The notes below the pieces were generated by a model. It saw only the letters and a program-made list of their open reading frames with translations. It made no database searches and was not told the DNA's origin. From Harmothoe impar (lineage: Eukaryota > Annelida > Polychaeta > Phyllodocida > Polynoidae), in contig OX381708.1 of the NCBI GenBank assembly GCA_947462335.1, forward strand, positions 2,542,001-2,606,000: a stretch of 64,000 bases of DNA, in the 5' to 3' direction. Position numbers and translations under genes: made by a program. This document shows positions 15,145 through 26,265 of this stretch, piece after piece; the first letter of the stretch is position 1; every line of letters begins with the position of its first letter.

Positions 15145-16270
15145 CAGGGGCGGATCCAGGGGGGGGGGGTCCTGGAGGTCCGGACCCCCCCCCCTTTTGG
15201 TCTGCCCATAAGGCTGTTCAAATACACTTTGCCGAGGGTGGACCCCCCCCCTTTTGGTCCACCCCCAGATGTGCTATAAAGTGCATCAATTTACATCAAT
15301 ATTTACAAAATTTTCTCACGCTTGGAGTATGCTAGAATGCTAGAGAGTGTACCAATTGACATCTATATTTCAAAATTTTCTGAACCTCCACTCCCAGATT
15401 TCCACTCCCAGATTTCCACTCCCAGATGTCCATTTAGAACCTGATGCAGGGGCAGATTCAGGGGGGTCGAGGGGGTCCAGAACCCTTCCCTTTTTATACA
15501 TGTAGACAGCTGGTAGATCCATAAGGATGTCCACCAGAAAGTCAGTATACAAACACAAAACTTGTATGTGCAGACTCATGGAATGGGACTGTCCAACTAC
15601 AGAAGGTGGCAGGGAACATGAGGTGGTTACTCCTAGCATGTTTACACTGTTATAATCACCATTTAGGGAGGTCAGTAGGGGCCATATAAACCCCCTACCC
15701 CTGGACATCTACCTACTAAACTAAACATAATTTTGGGTACATCAGAATGCTATGAAGTGCATCGATTGACATAGATCTACATTTTTTAAAGTTTTCTCAA
15801 CCTTGGGGTATACCAGGATGCTTTAAATTGCATCAATTGACATTTATCTTTTCAAATTTTTTTTCAGCCTTGGAGTTCACCAGAATGCTATAAATTGCAT
15901 CTATTGACATCTATATATTTCAAATTTTCTCAGCCTTGGGGTTCACCACAATGCTATAAAGTGTATCAATTGAAAAACATATTTTTAACATTTTCTCAAT
16001 GTTGGGTTAGCCCAGAATACTTTAAATTGCACCAATTGGCATCTATATTTTCAAAATTTTTTTCAGTCTTGAGGTAGACCAGAATGCTATAGATTGGATC
16101 AATTGATATCTATATTTTCTAAAATTTCTCACCCTTGGTGGCATGCCCCCAAACCCCCTAAAATGTTCAAAGCATGTTGCTTTCGACGCGCGCCGCACGG
16201 ATAATTTAGGTGTATTAAACTTCATACTTCTGGGGTGGACCCTCCCCTTTTCAAAATCCTGGATCCGCCT
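15145..16270. repeat. CAGGGGCGGATCC-ended element with internal ~70-bp tandem repeats
   Basis: The ends read CAGGGGCGGATCCAGG on the left and its near complement on the right. Inside, a unit of about 65-70 bp with CCAGAATGCTATAAA, GCATCAATTGACATCTAT and TTTTCTCAGCCTTGG recurs at least seven times (mainly 15730-16140, with partial units at 15255-15390). The coding frames within it are chance. Confidence 0.6.
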
Positions 16271-16287
16271 AAGCCTATAGGCCCTAT

Positions 16288-16583
16288 CAGGGGCGGATTC
16301 AGGATTTTGGGAGAAGGAGGAGGGGCGTGAAATACCGTAAAACCTTGCGTATAAGCTGCGGCAAGTACGCAAATCAGATCGGCAGTGCGGCTTATAGGAT
16401 CGGCCAGGGTCGGGGTGCGGCTTATACACGAGTTTTTTGCCACAATGATACAGTACTAAAATCGGCACATTCAGATCGCCAGTGCGGCTTAGAGGATCGG
16501 CCGTAGCTCAGGGTGCAGCTTATACGCGAGGTTTTACGGTAGGCAAAAAATAGGGGGGCGCACGCCGGGTCCGCCCCCCCCCC
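16288..16583. mobile_element. Second GGGGCGGATTC element carrying a nested MITE
   Basis: Begins CAGGGGCGGATTCAGG, the same end type as the 15145 element, and ends in a C run near 16583. Its interior is mostly the 16333-16541 insertion. Confidence 0.45.
16333..16541. mobile_element. Tigger/pogo-like MITE, TACCGTAAAACC ends
   Basis: Inverted ends TACCGTAAAACCTTGCGTAT and TACGCGAGGTTTTACGGTA, with TA at both tips, fit a non-autonomous Tc1/mariner-Tigger relative. GCGGCTTATA is repeated inside. A degraded relative starts at about 56862. Confidence 0.65.
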
Positions 16584-16689
16584 CTATTAGGCCTATCCTA
16601 TTTAAATCTGATGACTAGTAAGGCCATTTAAGTGGTTAAGCGAACATGTATTAGGCCTATACATTTTCTTCAAAGAAAAAAGACAGAGA

Positions 16690-16805
16690 AAAAGAGATAG
16701 GGCCCTAAAAGTCGCCAGGTCACTTTCATCATTGCATTAGGTCGAAAGTCGTCCCAAAAAAGGCCCAGGTCGCCAGGTCGCTTTTGACCCCTCTGGAGCC
16801 ACCAA
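16690..16805. repeat. Arm copy of the GTCGCCAGG palindromic repeat
   Basis: Contains AGTCGCCAGGTCACTTTC, TTAGGTCGAAAGTCG and CCAGGTCGCCAGGTCGC, matching the arms at 2447-2522 and 2792-2900. Confidence 0.65.
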
Positions 16806-17189
16806 GGTGAGACCCTTGAGAGACTGATACTCATTCTGTCATGGTAGGCGCAGGGGGCCAGTGTAGCTTCATAATGCAGAATGCAGAGCACACGCAACGA
16901 CGTGCTTGGTTACGTCAGAGCGTAACGCTAGATACGTAGTTAGTTACCGTCTCAACGAATAGTCAGACCGGTCTCCTTACCCAGTAGTCAGTTCGGAAAA
17001 GATAGGTAGACACCCTGTACAGAAAATAACCAAATGCGGAGACCCCTCCCCCCCCCCCCCCCGCCGCGGTCCAATTCCCAATAAAAAGGGTCGGGAAGGC
17101 GTGTAACGTAGTGATGGTCCAGGATTCACGTTGGCTGCAGAGACGTACTGCTCGACCTGACGAGTCTGGTCGTCATGACTCCGTGCGCG

Positions 17190-17223
17190 TGACGTCACCA
17201 AACATGATAACGTTGTGACGTCA
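17190..17223. promoter_or_regulatory. Two CRE palindromes in a short duplication
   Basis: TGACGTCA occurs at 17190-17197 and 17216-17223, each followed by ATGATAACGTT. The surrounding 100 bp are CpG-rich. They lie 40-70 bp upstream of a candidate start codon at 17262, as expected for a promoter. Confidence 0.45.
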
Positions 17224-17261
17224 CATGATAACGTTCTCTGTGCGCCGAGCGTCAGAGGAAG

Positions 17262-17347
17262 ATGGCGTTTATCTTTTTTGAAAGCAACGGTCGGCATCGA
17301 GTCGTTAATATCAAGGAAAGCTACGCCCTGAATTGCTACACATCTGA
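17262..17347 (+). CDS. Candidate first coding exon of an unrecognised gene
   Basis: ATG at 17262 has A at -3 and G at +4. It opens a 28-codon frame (starting MAFIFFESNGRHRVV) that runs into a good donor, GTGAGT, at 17348. It lies just downstream of two CRE palindromes in CpG-rich sequence. Without splicing the frame stops two codons later, so it is only meaningful as an exon. I do not recognise the protein family. Confidence 0.4.
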
Positions 17348-17783
17348 GTGAGTATTGTGTTTGAAGTCACGAGTAGACTATACTGTATACATAATGCGAT
17401 ACTAAGTTTCATTTCAGGCTGAACATGTCTTTTGTTTAGAGGAAAAAAAGTCTGGCGTCAATTTAAATTTTCGTCCGTCATACTAACTTTTATTCAAACT
17501 CGAGCCCAGTCCCACTCGGCGAGGCCGTAAGACTCAGCCTGTCGGCTTCGCTGATGTCTTTGGGATCGAGTGTGACTTTTATTGCTTTAAATGGCTATTT
17601 TTGCACTATTAAAACTCTTGAACATTCTTGAATGGAATGGATCAAGGAAGGCCTAAGGCGCTGGATTGACTCTTTGTAGAATTGTAGGCATCATCATTTG
17701 TGAAAAGCCCGGGTGGAAAGACATTGGGACGAAAATAGAAATCGGTTGAATTCTGAGGAAATTTGTTTCGATTCTTGCTTTAG

Positions 17784-17837
17784 GTTCAGGCTGTTTTATG
17801 GCCTGTGGCGCAAAATTCTTGGAGGGAACAGTTGCAG
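17784..17837 (+). CDS. Candidate second exon of the same gene
   Basis: A pyrimidine-rich acceptor (CTTGCTTTAG) precedes a 54-bp segment that is open in the phase required by the 17262 exon. The segment ends at a GTAGGC donor and adds about 18 residues (FRLFYGLWRKILGG). Later exons were not found in the repeat-rich sequence downstream. Confidence 0.3.
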
Positions 17838-18543
17838 GTAGGCCTAGACTACACTATGGGTTTGATTCTATTCCGGGATTTTATTACAACTAACAGCACC
17901 TTGCAGACTACTTGCAGTTGCAGGCATAGTTTCCCGTCAGAATCGTATCGGCCATACTTTCTCATTACAATCCTACAGTTTCCCAGTTCCCCATCCCACA
18001 GTCTCCCGTTAGAATCAATGGGCCACAGCTTCCAGTGGAAAGGGGCCGGAAAGGTAGCCACTTCCTCCGGATACAGACTGATACTCATTCTACCGGAAAG
18101 GGGGCACCGTTTGACGTGGAAAAGGAGCACAGTTTGACGTTAAACTTGGGCCAAAAAAAAAAAAAATTGTTTCCCGTCACCCGACCGAGTCTAGCAAAAC
18201 AGGGCCGGTTCCCCCTCTTTTTTTTTTATTTCTGGAAAATTTTGCTATTTGCCGTTTTTTACGGTTCGTAAATCGGACAATTTTTAAGGATTTTATGGCA
18301 AAAACCCTAAAACCGGGCCCTAAAAAGGTAAAAAACAGAAAAAAAAAGATTAAAAAAAAAAGAAATCCGACCGGCCGGGCCTAGCTTGTCAGACCATGTT
18401 ACCTTTTTTTTTTGGCCTTGGTCCCGGAACATGGTAGGGGGCCTACAGTTGGCGTGGAAGAGGAGCACAACTTTGTATGGGCATTGAACTAGATGGACAA
18501 CGTTTACAGTTTGATGTGGAAAATCGCCGCAATATTTGTTGTT
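17838..18543. other. Repeat-rich spacer or intron
   Basis: Contains A- and T-homopolymers near 18154, 18218 and 18350, and diverged repeats of TTCCCGTCA / GTTTGACGT. No coding segment is recognised. Confidence 0.45.
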
Positions 18544-18811
18544 AGGGAGTGCTCATTTTTTAACAACAGGGGGGGGGGGTAAAAAATTTGGACCCCTTGA
18601 CCGGGGGGGGGGGGGTAAAAAATTCAGACCCCTCTTGGGGGGGGGGGGCAAAAAAATTCAACCTGTTTTGAGGGAAAAAGCCCGCGCGTTACTATGCTAC
18701 AAAGGGGCACGAATGCGCGCAATTTTCGGCCTGCCGGGGGGGGGGGTAAAAAATTTCAACCCCTCTAGATCTCACCGCCCCCCCCCTGTTGTTAAAAAAT
18801 GAGCACTCCCT
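18544..18811. mobile_element. MITE with AGGGAGTG ends, third copy
   Basis: The ends AGGGAGTGCTCATTTTTTAA and complement enclose G/C runs and the TGCTACAAAGGGGCACG variant of the core. Same family as 599-836 and the Polinton target. A deleted derivative lies at about 62899-62985. Confidence 0.75.
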
Positions 18812-19090
18812 TATTAATCGGCAGTGCCATTGTTTTTAATTTGGGCCTAATAATAATATGGCATCGCAAGGGACTGGTGCATTGATTAACGTTCTGAACA
18901 TTGATCAACGCTATATGAAGGCCCGTATGAAGGCTTAAGCAAATACTAACGTAAAACGCCACACTATTGTCATATGACACATTGTACGCCACGGATCCAC
19001 AAGTGGCTTTATATTAAAGCTGTAGAATATTGTATTATTTCATCTTCATGTATTGCACATTGCAATGTAGGGGCGTGTAAGACATTAGGC
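18812..19090. other. Spacer
   Basis: Unique AT-rich sequence. Nothing recognised. Confidence 0.4.
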
Positions 19091-19340
19091 CAAAAAAAAA
19101 GAGTTTGTTTCAGGTAACATGGGCAGAAAATGTAGGGCCGGTAGGTCGGATTTTTTTTTTTTTTAACTTTTTTTTTTCTGACATGAAAGTACTAGCCAGC
19201 CTCTCCGAAGACCCTAAAAATGACCAAAAAAAGGGTAAAATAACTGAAATTTCTTCAAAATTAGATAAAAAAAAACGTAGGGTCGGCCCTATTTTGATAG
19301 GGTCGGTCGGGGTGACCTGAAACAAAAACCTTTTTTTTTT
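19091..19340. mobile_element. Palindromic MITE, GTTTGTTTCAGGT ends
   Basis: The ends GAGTTTGTTTCAGGTAAC and GTGACCTGAAACAAAAACC are inverted copies. The interior is also partly self-complementary (GGTCGG / CCGACC), which is why similar frames appear on both strands. Confidence 0.6.
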
Positions 19341-19346
19341 ACCTTA

Positions 19347-19672
19347 TTATCATATTATATCAAAGTGCAGCCTATGGCTTCTCATACAGGGTTTTCAGTC
19401 TTGCACACATAAAGAATGCCCTTCTAGAAAAATAATTCTGTCCATACAGTCCACCATGTTGTGTGTAGGCTGGTAGAGGAGGCACTGGTTGCTACAACAC
19501 AGGCTGCCAAGTCCCATCTCACTCAGTGGTAGGTGCAGTGGTAGGTGGGACTAGGGTAGGGGAAGTCAGCCATGACCCAATGAGTCCTTATACTAGCATA
19601 CACTAGACTCATGTATACTGCACATTATATCAAAGTGCAGCCTATGGATTCTCATACAGGGTTTTAAGTCGC
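19347..19672. repeat. Direct duplication of a ~50-bp block
   Basis: ATATCAAAGTGCAGCCTATG with CTCATACAGGGTTTT occurs at 19351-19392 and again at about 19626-19667, each followed by CCCTTCTAGA. It is a local duplication with a 275-bp period. Confidence 0.65.
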
Positions 19673-20200
19673 CCTTCTAGACAATGTATACATTGTTGAT
19701 GAACCTTGTCTATACCAAATAAAAACAATTGAAACTTGAAAAGCTTACCACCACCTTCAATAGTTGGGTAAAAGCTGAGTCGTTTATTACCACCTGTGGG
19801 TGAGGGGGGGGGGGCTTGGTGGATTTTCTCAAAATCGTTATTCCGACCCCCCACTTGATAGCCAAAAGATATCTCCATCCACCACGACTACATTCAGATT
19901 TTGATAGACGCCCCTGGAAATGCAGCTGTGGGATCATGGGCATTTTTATATTTTGATCCCCCCACCCAGCATAAAGGCTTTTTCAGTTTGTGCTCCCGAG
20001 GGCCTGTTTTTCATTATGACTCCCCTATATCCACCAAGCTGTCGAAAGATGACTCAGCCCTAAGATGTTTTGTTGCGAGAAAATATGCATTTAGATATAT
20101 GTGCCTCAGTAACCATGCATCCATTTATTTTGCCAAGTTCCAGCATCAAAATCGTTTCTGGGTAGAAGTACATATATAAACCCTTTGTTTTAATGCGTAC
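19673..20200. other. Spacer without recognised gene
   Basis: Several overlapping short frames on both strands. No domain, splice structure or motif supports any of them. Confidence 0.4.
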
Positions 20201-20275
20201 AAGAACTTTAGGGGGGGGGGTGGGGGGGAAATTTCTGGAGAAAATTTGCGTACATACTTTATGGAAGGCCCCTAT
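20201..20275. repeat. Half copy of the GTACATACTT(C/T)ATGGAAGG MITE
   Basis: Reads TTGCGTACATACTTTATGGA then AGGCCCC, matching the right end of 21299-21467, next to a G run. Confidence 0.6.
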
Positions 20276-21140
20276 GTACCAAATGAAAGCCAATCTTGGG
20301 ATCACTGCAATTCTTACTAAAGCTGTAGTCATATTGCACCTGTGGGTTCCCCTCTGGAGGTGTAGAGCATGAGGTGACTGCCATCTTAAAGTCCAGCTTA
20401 GCATGCTATTGGTCTTTAATTTGTAGATTTGCATAAGAAAAAGAATGGACAAGGTGCAGGCTGTGTTATCATCGGTTTGGTTTATTCTTATTCACCTAGT
20501 TATGTTTCACAATCTGAGTGCCCCTGCTGTGTCATAATCCATACAGCTACAGAAAAAAACAAGTCCCTATGTTAAACCTGCCGTGTTACAATCTTCAATA
20601 AGCACCTGTCTATACAAAACATACCGGGGCCTCTTCACTTGGTCCACTTCCACCTGCCTCGCGGGCACGTCACGAGGTCACCTATCCTGTCTCCACACGT
20701 CTCTCCACAACCCCACCGTCACTGCTACTACATGAGCTATTTCATATTGCAACTTAAATACTTTTCATCAGGATACAGCGGCAGATAAATTACGAAGCAA
20801 GGGGGTGATGTACATTATATTATTGGATAAATAGCAAAACACTTTCGCATTCACAAATACTCAATGAAAACATGTTTCTATATTCGGGAGAATGTCATCT
20901 AAAAACAAAGAGCTCCACATCGCACGAGACACAGTAGTTTTTCTTATTGTTGTAGAACTTTGGCACTCTAATCTCGGGAGTCTGTCGGAATGGGTTCCCT
21001 GTTTACGCGGTGGTCTTCAAGTCATCAAAACAAAGCCACCGACAATACCAGTCAGAAGCAAAATATATATCACCAAGCTGAACACATAACTGGATGTGGA
21101 AACTTTGTTTACCAAACGACACATTGGGAAACGCTGTTCT
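20276..21140. other. Spacer without recognised gene
   Basis: AT-rich sequence with no supported frame, apart from chance frames under 70 codons. Confidence 0.4.
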
Positions 21141-21255
21141 AAGGGGTCGTCCATAAATGATGTCACGCCTTAGGGGGGGAGGGGGGGTCAGAAATTTGTG
21201 ACAAAACGTGACAAGGGGGGAAGGGGGGGTTGGCAAGTGCATGATGTCACATTTC
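21141..21255. mobile_element. MITE fragment with CGTCCATAAATGATGTCACG end
   Basis: Starts AAGGGGTCGTCCATAAATGA and contains GTGACAAAACGTGAC with G runs. The same family, oppositely oriented, lies at 23425-23541. Confidence 0.6.
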
Positions 21256-21298
21256 CAAAAAAAAATTGATTAGTGTTATGTAATAGACTACAGCTAAA

Positions 21299-21467
21299 GG
21301 GGGCTTCCATAAAGTATGTACATACATTTTCTCCAGAAATTGACCCCTTCAACCCCCCCGCTAGGTAAAGTTCCTGTACACATTAAAATAAAAGGTTTAT
21401 GTATGCAAAGATTTTCAGAAAATAGACCCCCCCCCCCTCGTGCGTACATACTTCATGGAAGGCCCCC
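21299..21467. mobile_element. MITE with GGGGGCTTCCATAAAGTATG ends
   Basis: The left end GGGGGCTTCCATAAAGTATG and the right end CATACTTCATGGAAGGCCCC are inverted. The body has C runs and TTCTCCAGAAATTGACCCC. Confidence 0.65.
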
Positions 21468-21691
21468 AAACCAGTGTAACCCGAGAAGTCTGTCACTGGG
21501 CCATTAAAACTTATAGATTGAATACATGTGTAATAATAGTGAAAGTTTCCAATCAGGTATGTTGGCTTTTCTCTATGGAAGGCAATTAAAGATGAAGTAA
21601 ATATTGTGTTAAGAGCAGAAAAACAGAAAAGCACCTGTTTGGTATATGGGAGAGACTGTATATTACAGATGAAGATCCCCTTTTGCAAGCA

Positions 21692-22400
21692 GATACAGTA
21701 AAACTTGGTTACAACAAACTTCGTTACAACGAATTTTGGTTACAACAAACAAATTGCTCTTCCCCGATTTTTGCCCATACATTTCTATAGTAAATTGACT
21801 TGGTTATAACGAAGTGCTGTTCGTATTAACTTGTTTATAACAAACTTTTTTTTTTTACATTCAAGAATATAATTAACAATTTTAGGGGGATTATGTCCTG
21901 CACCATAATGTCCTTACACTAGGGAGATGTCCCTACACTAAGGAGATATCCCTACACTAGAGAGATGTCCCTACACTAATGAAATTGCTTCTCTGGGCGG
22001 CTGTATGAGATGGTGGGTGACCGTGGTAGGGGGAGGTCTTCTGCAGCTCCCCCCCCCCCCATCCTCTGGGCGGCTGCGGGGGGTGTTGTGCGGCTGTGGG
22101 AGGTGCTGGGCGACGGGGGGAGGTGCTGGGTGAGTAGGGGAGGTGGTGAGAGTCTTTGGGAGATGAAGGGCTTCTATAACCTGCCTCCCCCACCCTCTGT
22201 GCGGCTGTGGAAGGTGGTGGGCGACTGGGTGGGGGGCAACTGGGGAAGGTGGTGGGCAACTGGGGGAGGTGGTGAGCGACTGGGGGAGGTGATGGGCGAC
22301 TATGGGAGGTCCAGGGCCTTTATGACTGGCCTCCTCCGCCGCCTAGGCGACTGAGGGAGGTGGTGAGCGAATGTGGGGAGTTGAAAGATATCACTAAACC
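21692..22400. repeat. Tigger-like left end plus minisatellites
   Basis: ACAGTAAAACTTGGTTACAA begins a Tigger-type end. Tandem TCCCTACACTAGGGAGATG units follow (21908-21978), then degenerate GGGCGACTGTGGGAGGTGGT units (about 22000-22390). The same two minisatellites sit inside the complete MITE at 35960-36632, so this is a related copy without a recognisable right end. Confidence 0.55.
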
Positions 22401-22456
22401 AAAAGGTCATCCCTGTGATTTGTGCAGATCCAATAAAAAAATATTTTAACATTAAT

Positions 22457-22476
22457 GGGGGGGGGGGGGGGGGGGG
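22457..22476 (+). repeat. G20 homopolymer
   Basis: Twenty consecutive G's; potential G-quadruplex and sequencing-error site. Confidence 0.9.
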
Positions 22477-22479
22477 TTG

Positions 22480-23424
22480 GGGTCTTAAGTCTCTAGAGGC
22501 CTTCATGCCATGCAATGTATACAAAATGCCCGTCTTTTGGCTGCTTTTTGGATTTTTCTTCCAAACCCAATCCCATGCCTGTTTTTAGTGGTGCAGAGGG
22601 CTCCCCCCTTAAGGTCAGAAAGTCGCTGAAATAGAGGGTCCCAAGTCATAAAGTTGCTTTTTTGGACCAAAATTCCTGCATTCAATTTTGTTCAAAAGTC
22701 GAAAAGTTGCTAAAAATTTGTGTGCCAGGTCGCCAGCTCACTTTGACCCTTCTGCAGTCACCTTTTTCAAGAGAGTTGGTTATTCAAGGTCCTGCTTTAG
22801 CACTAAGGCTACCTCATTTTGATAATGTGGATTATGTGCCTTAAGAAAGGCTTGAAGCCCCTTTAATACACTCCCAGCACTTATACAAGACCAGCGCTAT
22901 TAAAAGCAGGTGCCTGATCACAATGGTAGAGTATAAGAAAGGTACGAGGAGACCCTTTAAATCTTACTAGGGGTCTGATTATGATAGCGTAAATTCCTGC
23001 ATACAACCCAACCCGTATCTTGTGTATAACCGGCACCCTCGACTTTGGTAGAACCGTAGGCCTATATCACACACCAGGTCTGGAAATTGCTGTATTGTAA
23101 TATCCTGCTAAAACCCCTCATAAGCAAATCCTCCCTCTAATGGCTTCACAAGGTTTTATGATAAATCAAACATAAATTTTAAAAAAAGGAAGAAAATTCC
23201 TTTTTTGGGGGGAGGGAGAAACCTCCAAATTCTTTGATTTTATACACATGAAGCTGGGTCTGTTTCTTTCGAACTTTCTTTGTTATGAATTATCAATTGT
23301 ATTCTTTCTTCTCTCTTTAGAAGTGTTTGCTGGTATCAAGTATAGGCCTATTTTGTAATTTCCTCATGGTACCCGGGTATTGTTTTCATTAAAGATCAAA
23401 GGGGGGGGGGGGGCGGTACCTGCT
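22480..23424. other. Spacer without recognised gene
   Basis: A diverged copy of the GTCGCCAG repeat lies near 22680-22760. A TTTGGGGGGAGGG segment lies near 23204 and a G14-class run near 23400-23413. No coding evidence. Confidence 0.4.
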
Positions 23425-23541
23425 TGTGTGACGTCACGCCTAGAGGGGGGGTCAAGCAAAACGTGACAAAGCGTGACATGGGGGGGAGGGGGGGTCAAAA
23501 AGGGCCCAAAAAAGCGTGACATCATTTATGGACGGCCCCTA
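23425..23541. mobile_element. MITE, GTGACGTCACGCC to GGACGGCCCCT
   Basis: The right end GACATCATTTATGGACGG is the complement of the 21141 element's left end. The left end GTGACGTCACGCCTAG is shared in part. Confidence 0.6.
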
Positions 23542-24309
23542 AATGTTGTCTCACTCTTTATCAAAACCCTACACCACACGACAGGCCTCTGACGGACATG
23601 CTGCCAGAAACATAAATTAGAGCTATTATACATATTCATCACTGGCACAAATATTTACTGGTGATGTCACTGTCCCCCGTGCCTTCGTTCAGTCATGCGT
23701 CTAACCCATTCTTCATCATTGGTCTACAAGTACACATTGCTATACTCGCCGTGATCTTAAAGTCTCTAGTGTTTAATACCAGAAAGAAGGCCATACTAAG
23801 TGTTCCTATCTCTTTACATGTTTAATTCAGCGTCTATTGCCTAGTTTGTTTATGACAACACTTTCTATGTGGTCCATGCGAGACACTTCTAAATATATTT
23901 TTTGTCGACTTGCGCTGATATGTTCATGGATTGATACATTATGATCACTTTGATTGCCAGATATTCACCAAGTGCAGTTTACTGCTTTATTTTAGTCTCC
24001 ACTTCAGCCTCTTTAGTATGACAAGTCAATCTGCTGCAATTAAAAGTACTGAACTATTAGATACAGTGGGCAGAGGCGCATACTTAACAACGGTATTGTA
24101 CGGCATCTAATACCTCACGTATAGAACAGTGGAAATGGCACTATCTTTCATGTCCAATAACCTTACATGTAAACATGGCCACAATCTATATCTGGGATCA
24201 CAACACCTGCATCTTCAGGTAACGTCTAACCTATCCGCCCTAGTGTCGTACTTTACACATCATTTACACACAGCAACTTCTATAGATACCACTCAACTAT
24301 GAATGCACT
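23542..24309. other. Intergenic AT-rich sequence
   Basis: No supported coding or repeat feature. Confidence 0.4.
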
Positions 24310-26265
24310 GAAATCAGGGTTCAACTATTGTTTTATTTGATCACTCTCACAGTGCTGACATATTATAACCACTATACGGTGCAATACATTTTCCTTGTCT
24401 TACTAGATACCTGATTTCTCTGTCGTTTATACAAATGTACACAAGAGTGGGAATCTGCTGGACTACAATAGAATCAACGGTTTTAAAATTTCTGAATTTT
24501 CGCACATTGTTTTGGTTAATTTCTTCATCGAATGAACTTGGAATAGCACCCTTTGCAATACTGCACATCAGTTAAGACTATGCACGTAGAGAGAATACAA
24601 TCAGATACATGCAACTGAAACACTTTGATTTTGACCAACAGAGACTTGAGTATTTGCCTGGCCGTGTGGTTTGTGGCGGTTGTGTGCATAGCTAAGACAG
24701 CGAGTAGTGGACACTTACCAACGTCACAAAGTACAAAAACAGGTTACGCCTTGCGTAGCAGGCACTGCTGCCGTTTTACTCAGTAGGGAGTCCCTCTACA
24801 CACATATACACATGTTCCAGCGGCAATGTAAATCTCATAGGAAAACAATGCATCACCTAGCTTCTAGGTGTAAAATAAAACAACTGAGGAAAAACCACAT
24901 CTACAGTTTTTCTGCATAGAAACCTCTTGAGTCATCTTTCCAAAAGCTTCCTCTGTGCTTGACTTGATTGATCAAAGTTAGCACAATGAACTGTAATTTA
25001 GACGGTGCAACAAGCAGCATACGGTACTTCCCCTAATATACACAAAGTATTAAAACTTAAAATACACAGTATATCATACAGTGAAATCATCTCAAAGATA
25101 GGCCATCAAAATCCAGTTTAGAATTTCTGATGTACAATAATAAGTATAATATAATATAAGATAATACATTTTGTACAAAATATACACTACCTATGATATA
25201 CTGGTACCATTCTATAGGTCTTTCTCAGACACACAAAAGAATTTGTTACACATTTTGAATCCACCAATTTGATAAAAGAACACAACTTCTCTCTCAGCCT
25301 GGATACCAATATATTTATATCGGTGCAGTTTTCTTGTTGGGCATTATACGGTTTTGACGTAATGAGTTTTTCAGGAAGACTCTTTAATAGTATGCAGACT
25401 ACACACCCCTTCAGTATCAAGGTAAACAAACTTCAGTGTTTCTATAAATGTCGAATGAAGCCTGACACTAGAAACACTTAATGATCAAATTCTCAATATC
25501 TTTTGTAAGACTTTGTTGCTATTCTTTGTCAATTGAAGTTGATAACAGGTCTCTATCATTTAAGACACTTGATTCTAAAATGACTCGAATTAAACATTCC
25601 TAACCTAACAGTTTATATTGTTTACATACTGGTCCACGATGAGTTTTGATTTGTGTAAAAAGATTAGCTTTCACGTTAGGTTATTCCTTAAACATGAAGG
25701 TATATGACAGAAGTCTGCCCGGTTGTCACTTGTTGGACAGGCTCTGTGCATATAAATGTGACAAAGGAGTGTTTATCAACAAGAGCCGGGTGGCTGTCTG
25801 GACACTGTAAAGCTGGGGCTGGGGTTGAGTTGGTGCCACACGGTGCTATAGCAGCACAGACTGAGTGTGAGGACACCTGTCTGCTACATGTCCACACACC
25901 TACAGCTGTACATGGTGCTGCAGTGCTGCAGCTGGTAGTCAAACACTGCTATATACAAACACATGCTGCCCCTGCTGCTGCTGCTGCTGCTGCCTGCAGG
26001 GGTGGCAGCTACAGTGTAGTATGTATAGGGGCAGCAGGAGGCTGGCAGTCAGCACACAGCAGCCACACACACAATGTCTGTCACCTTCTCTGGGGCACCA
26101 GCCAGCGCTTGCTGCACATCAAGCTAGATGAAAAGGGTGCCGTATGACTAGCAGTGGAAAAGCTTCCTGTACAGTAACTTGCTGGTGGTATGACATAAGT
26201 CTGTTGTTGACAGCAGGCTCACTTGGGCAGTAGTCTATCTTCAGAGGTAGCTGGATATACGGGTC
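24310..26265 (-). other. Probable 3' UTR of the RabGAP gene
   Basis: Downstream of the RabGAP stop codon there is no further open frame on this strand. The first AATAAA on the minus strand is at 24332-24337, which would give a UTR of about 1.95 kb. A TGC/GCA microsatellite lies at 25973-25993. The extent is a guess without transcript data. Confidence 0.35.

Noticed and set aside
19105..19325. Overlapping frames on both strands beginning MFQVT
   Set aside because: The similarity of the two proteins comes from the palindromic MITE, not from coding selection.
25704..26147. 147-codon plus-strand frame downstream of the RabGAP stop
   Set aside because: It spans a GCT microsatellite in the probable 3' UTR, has no recognised motif and no promoter.
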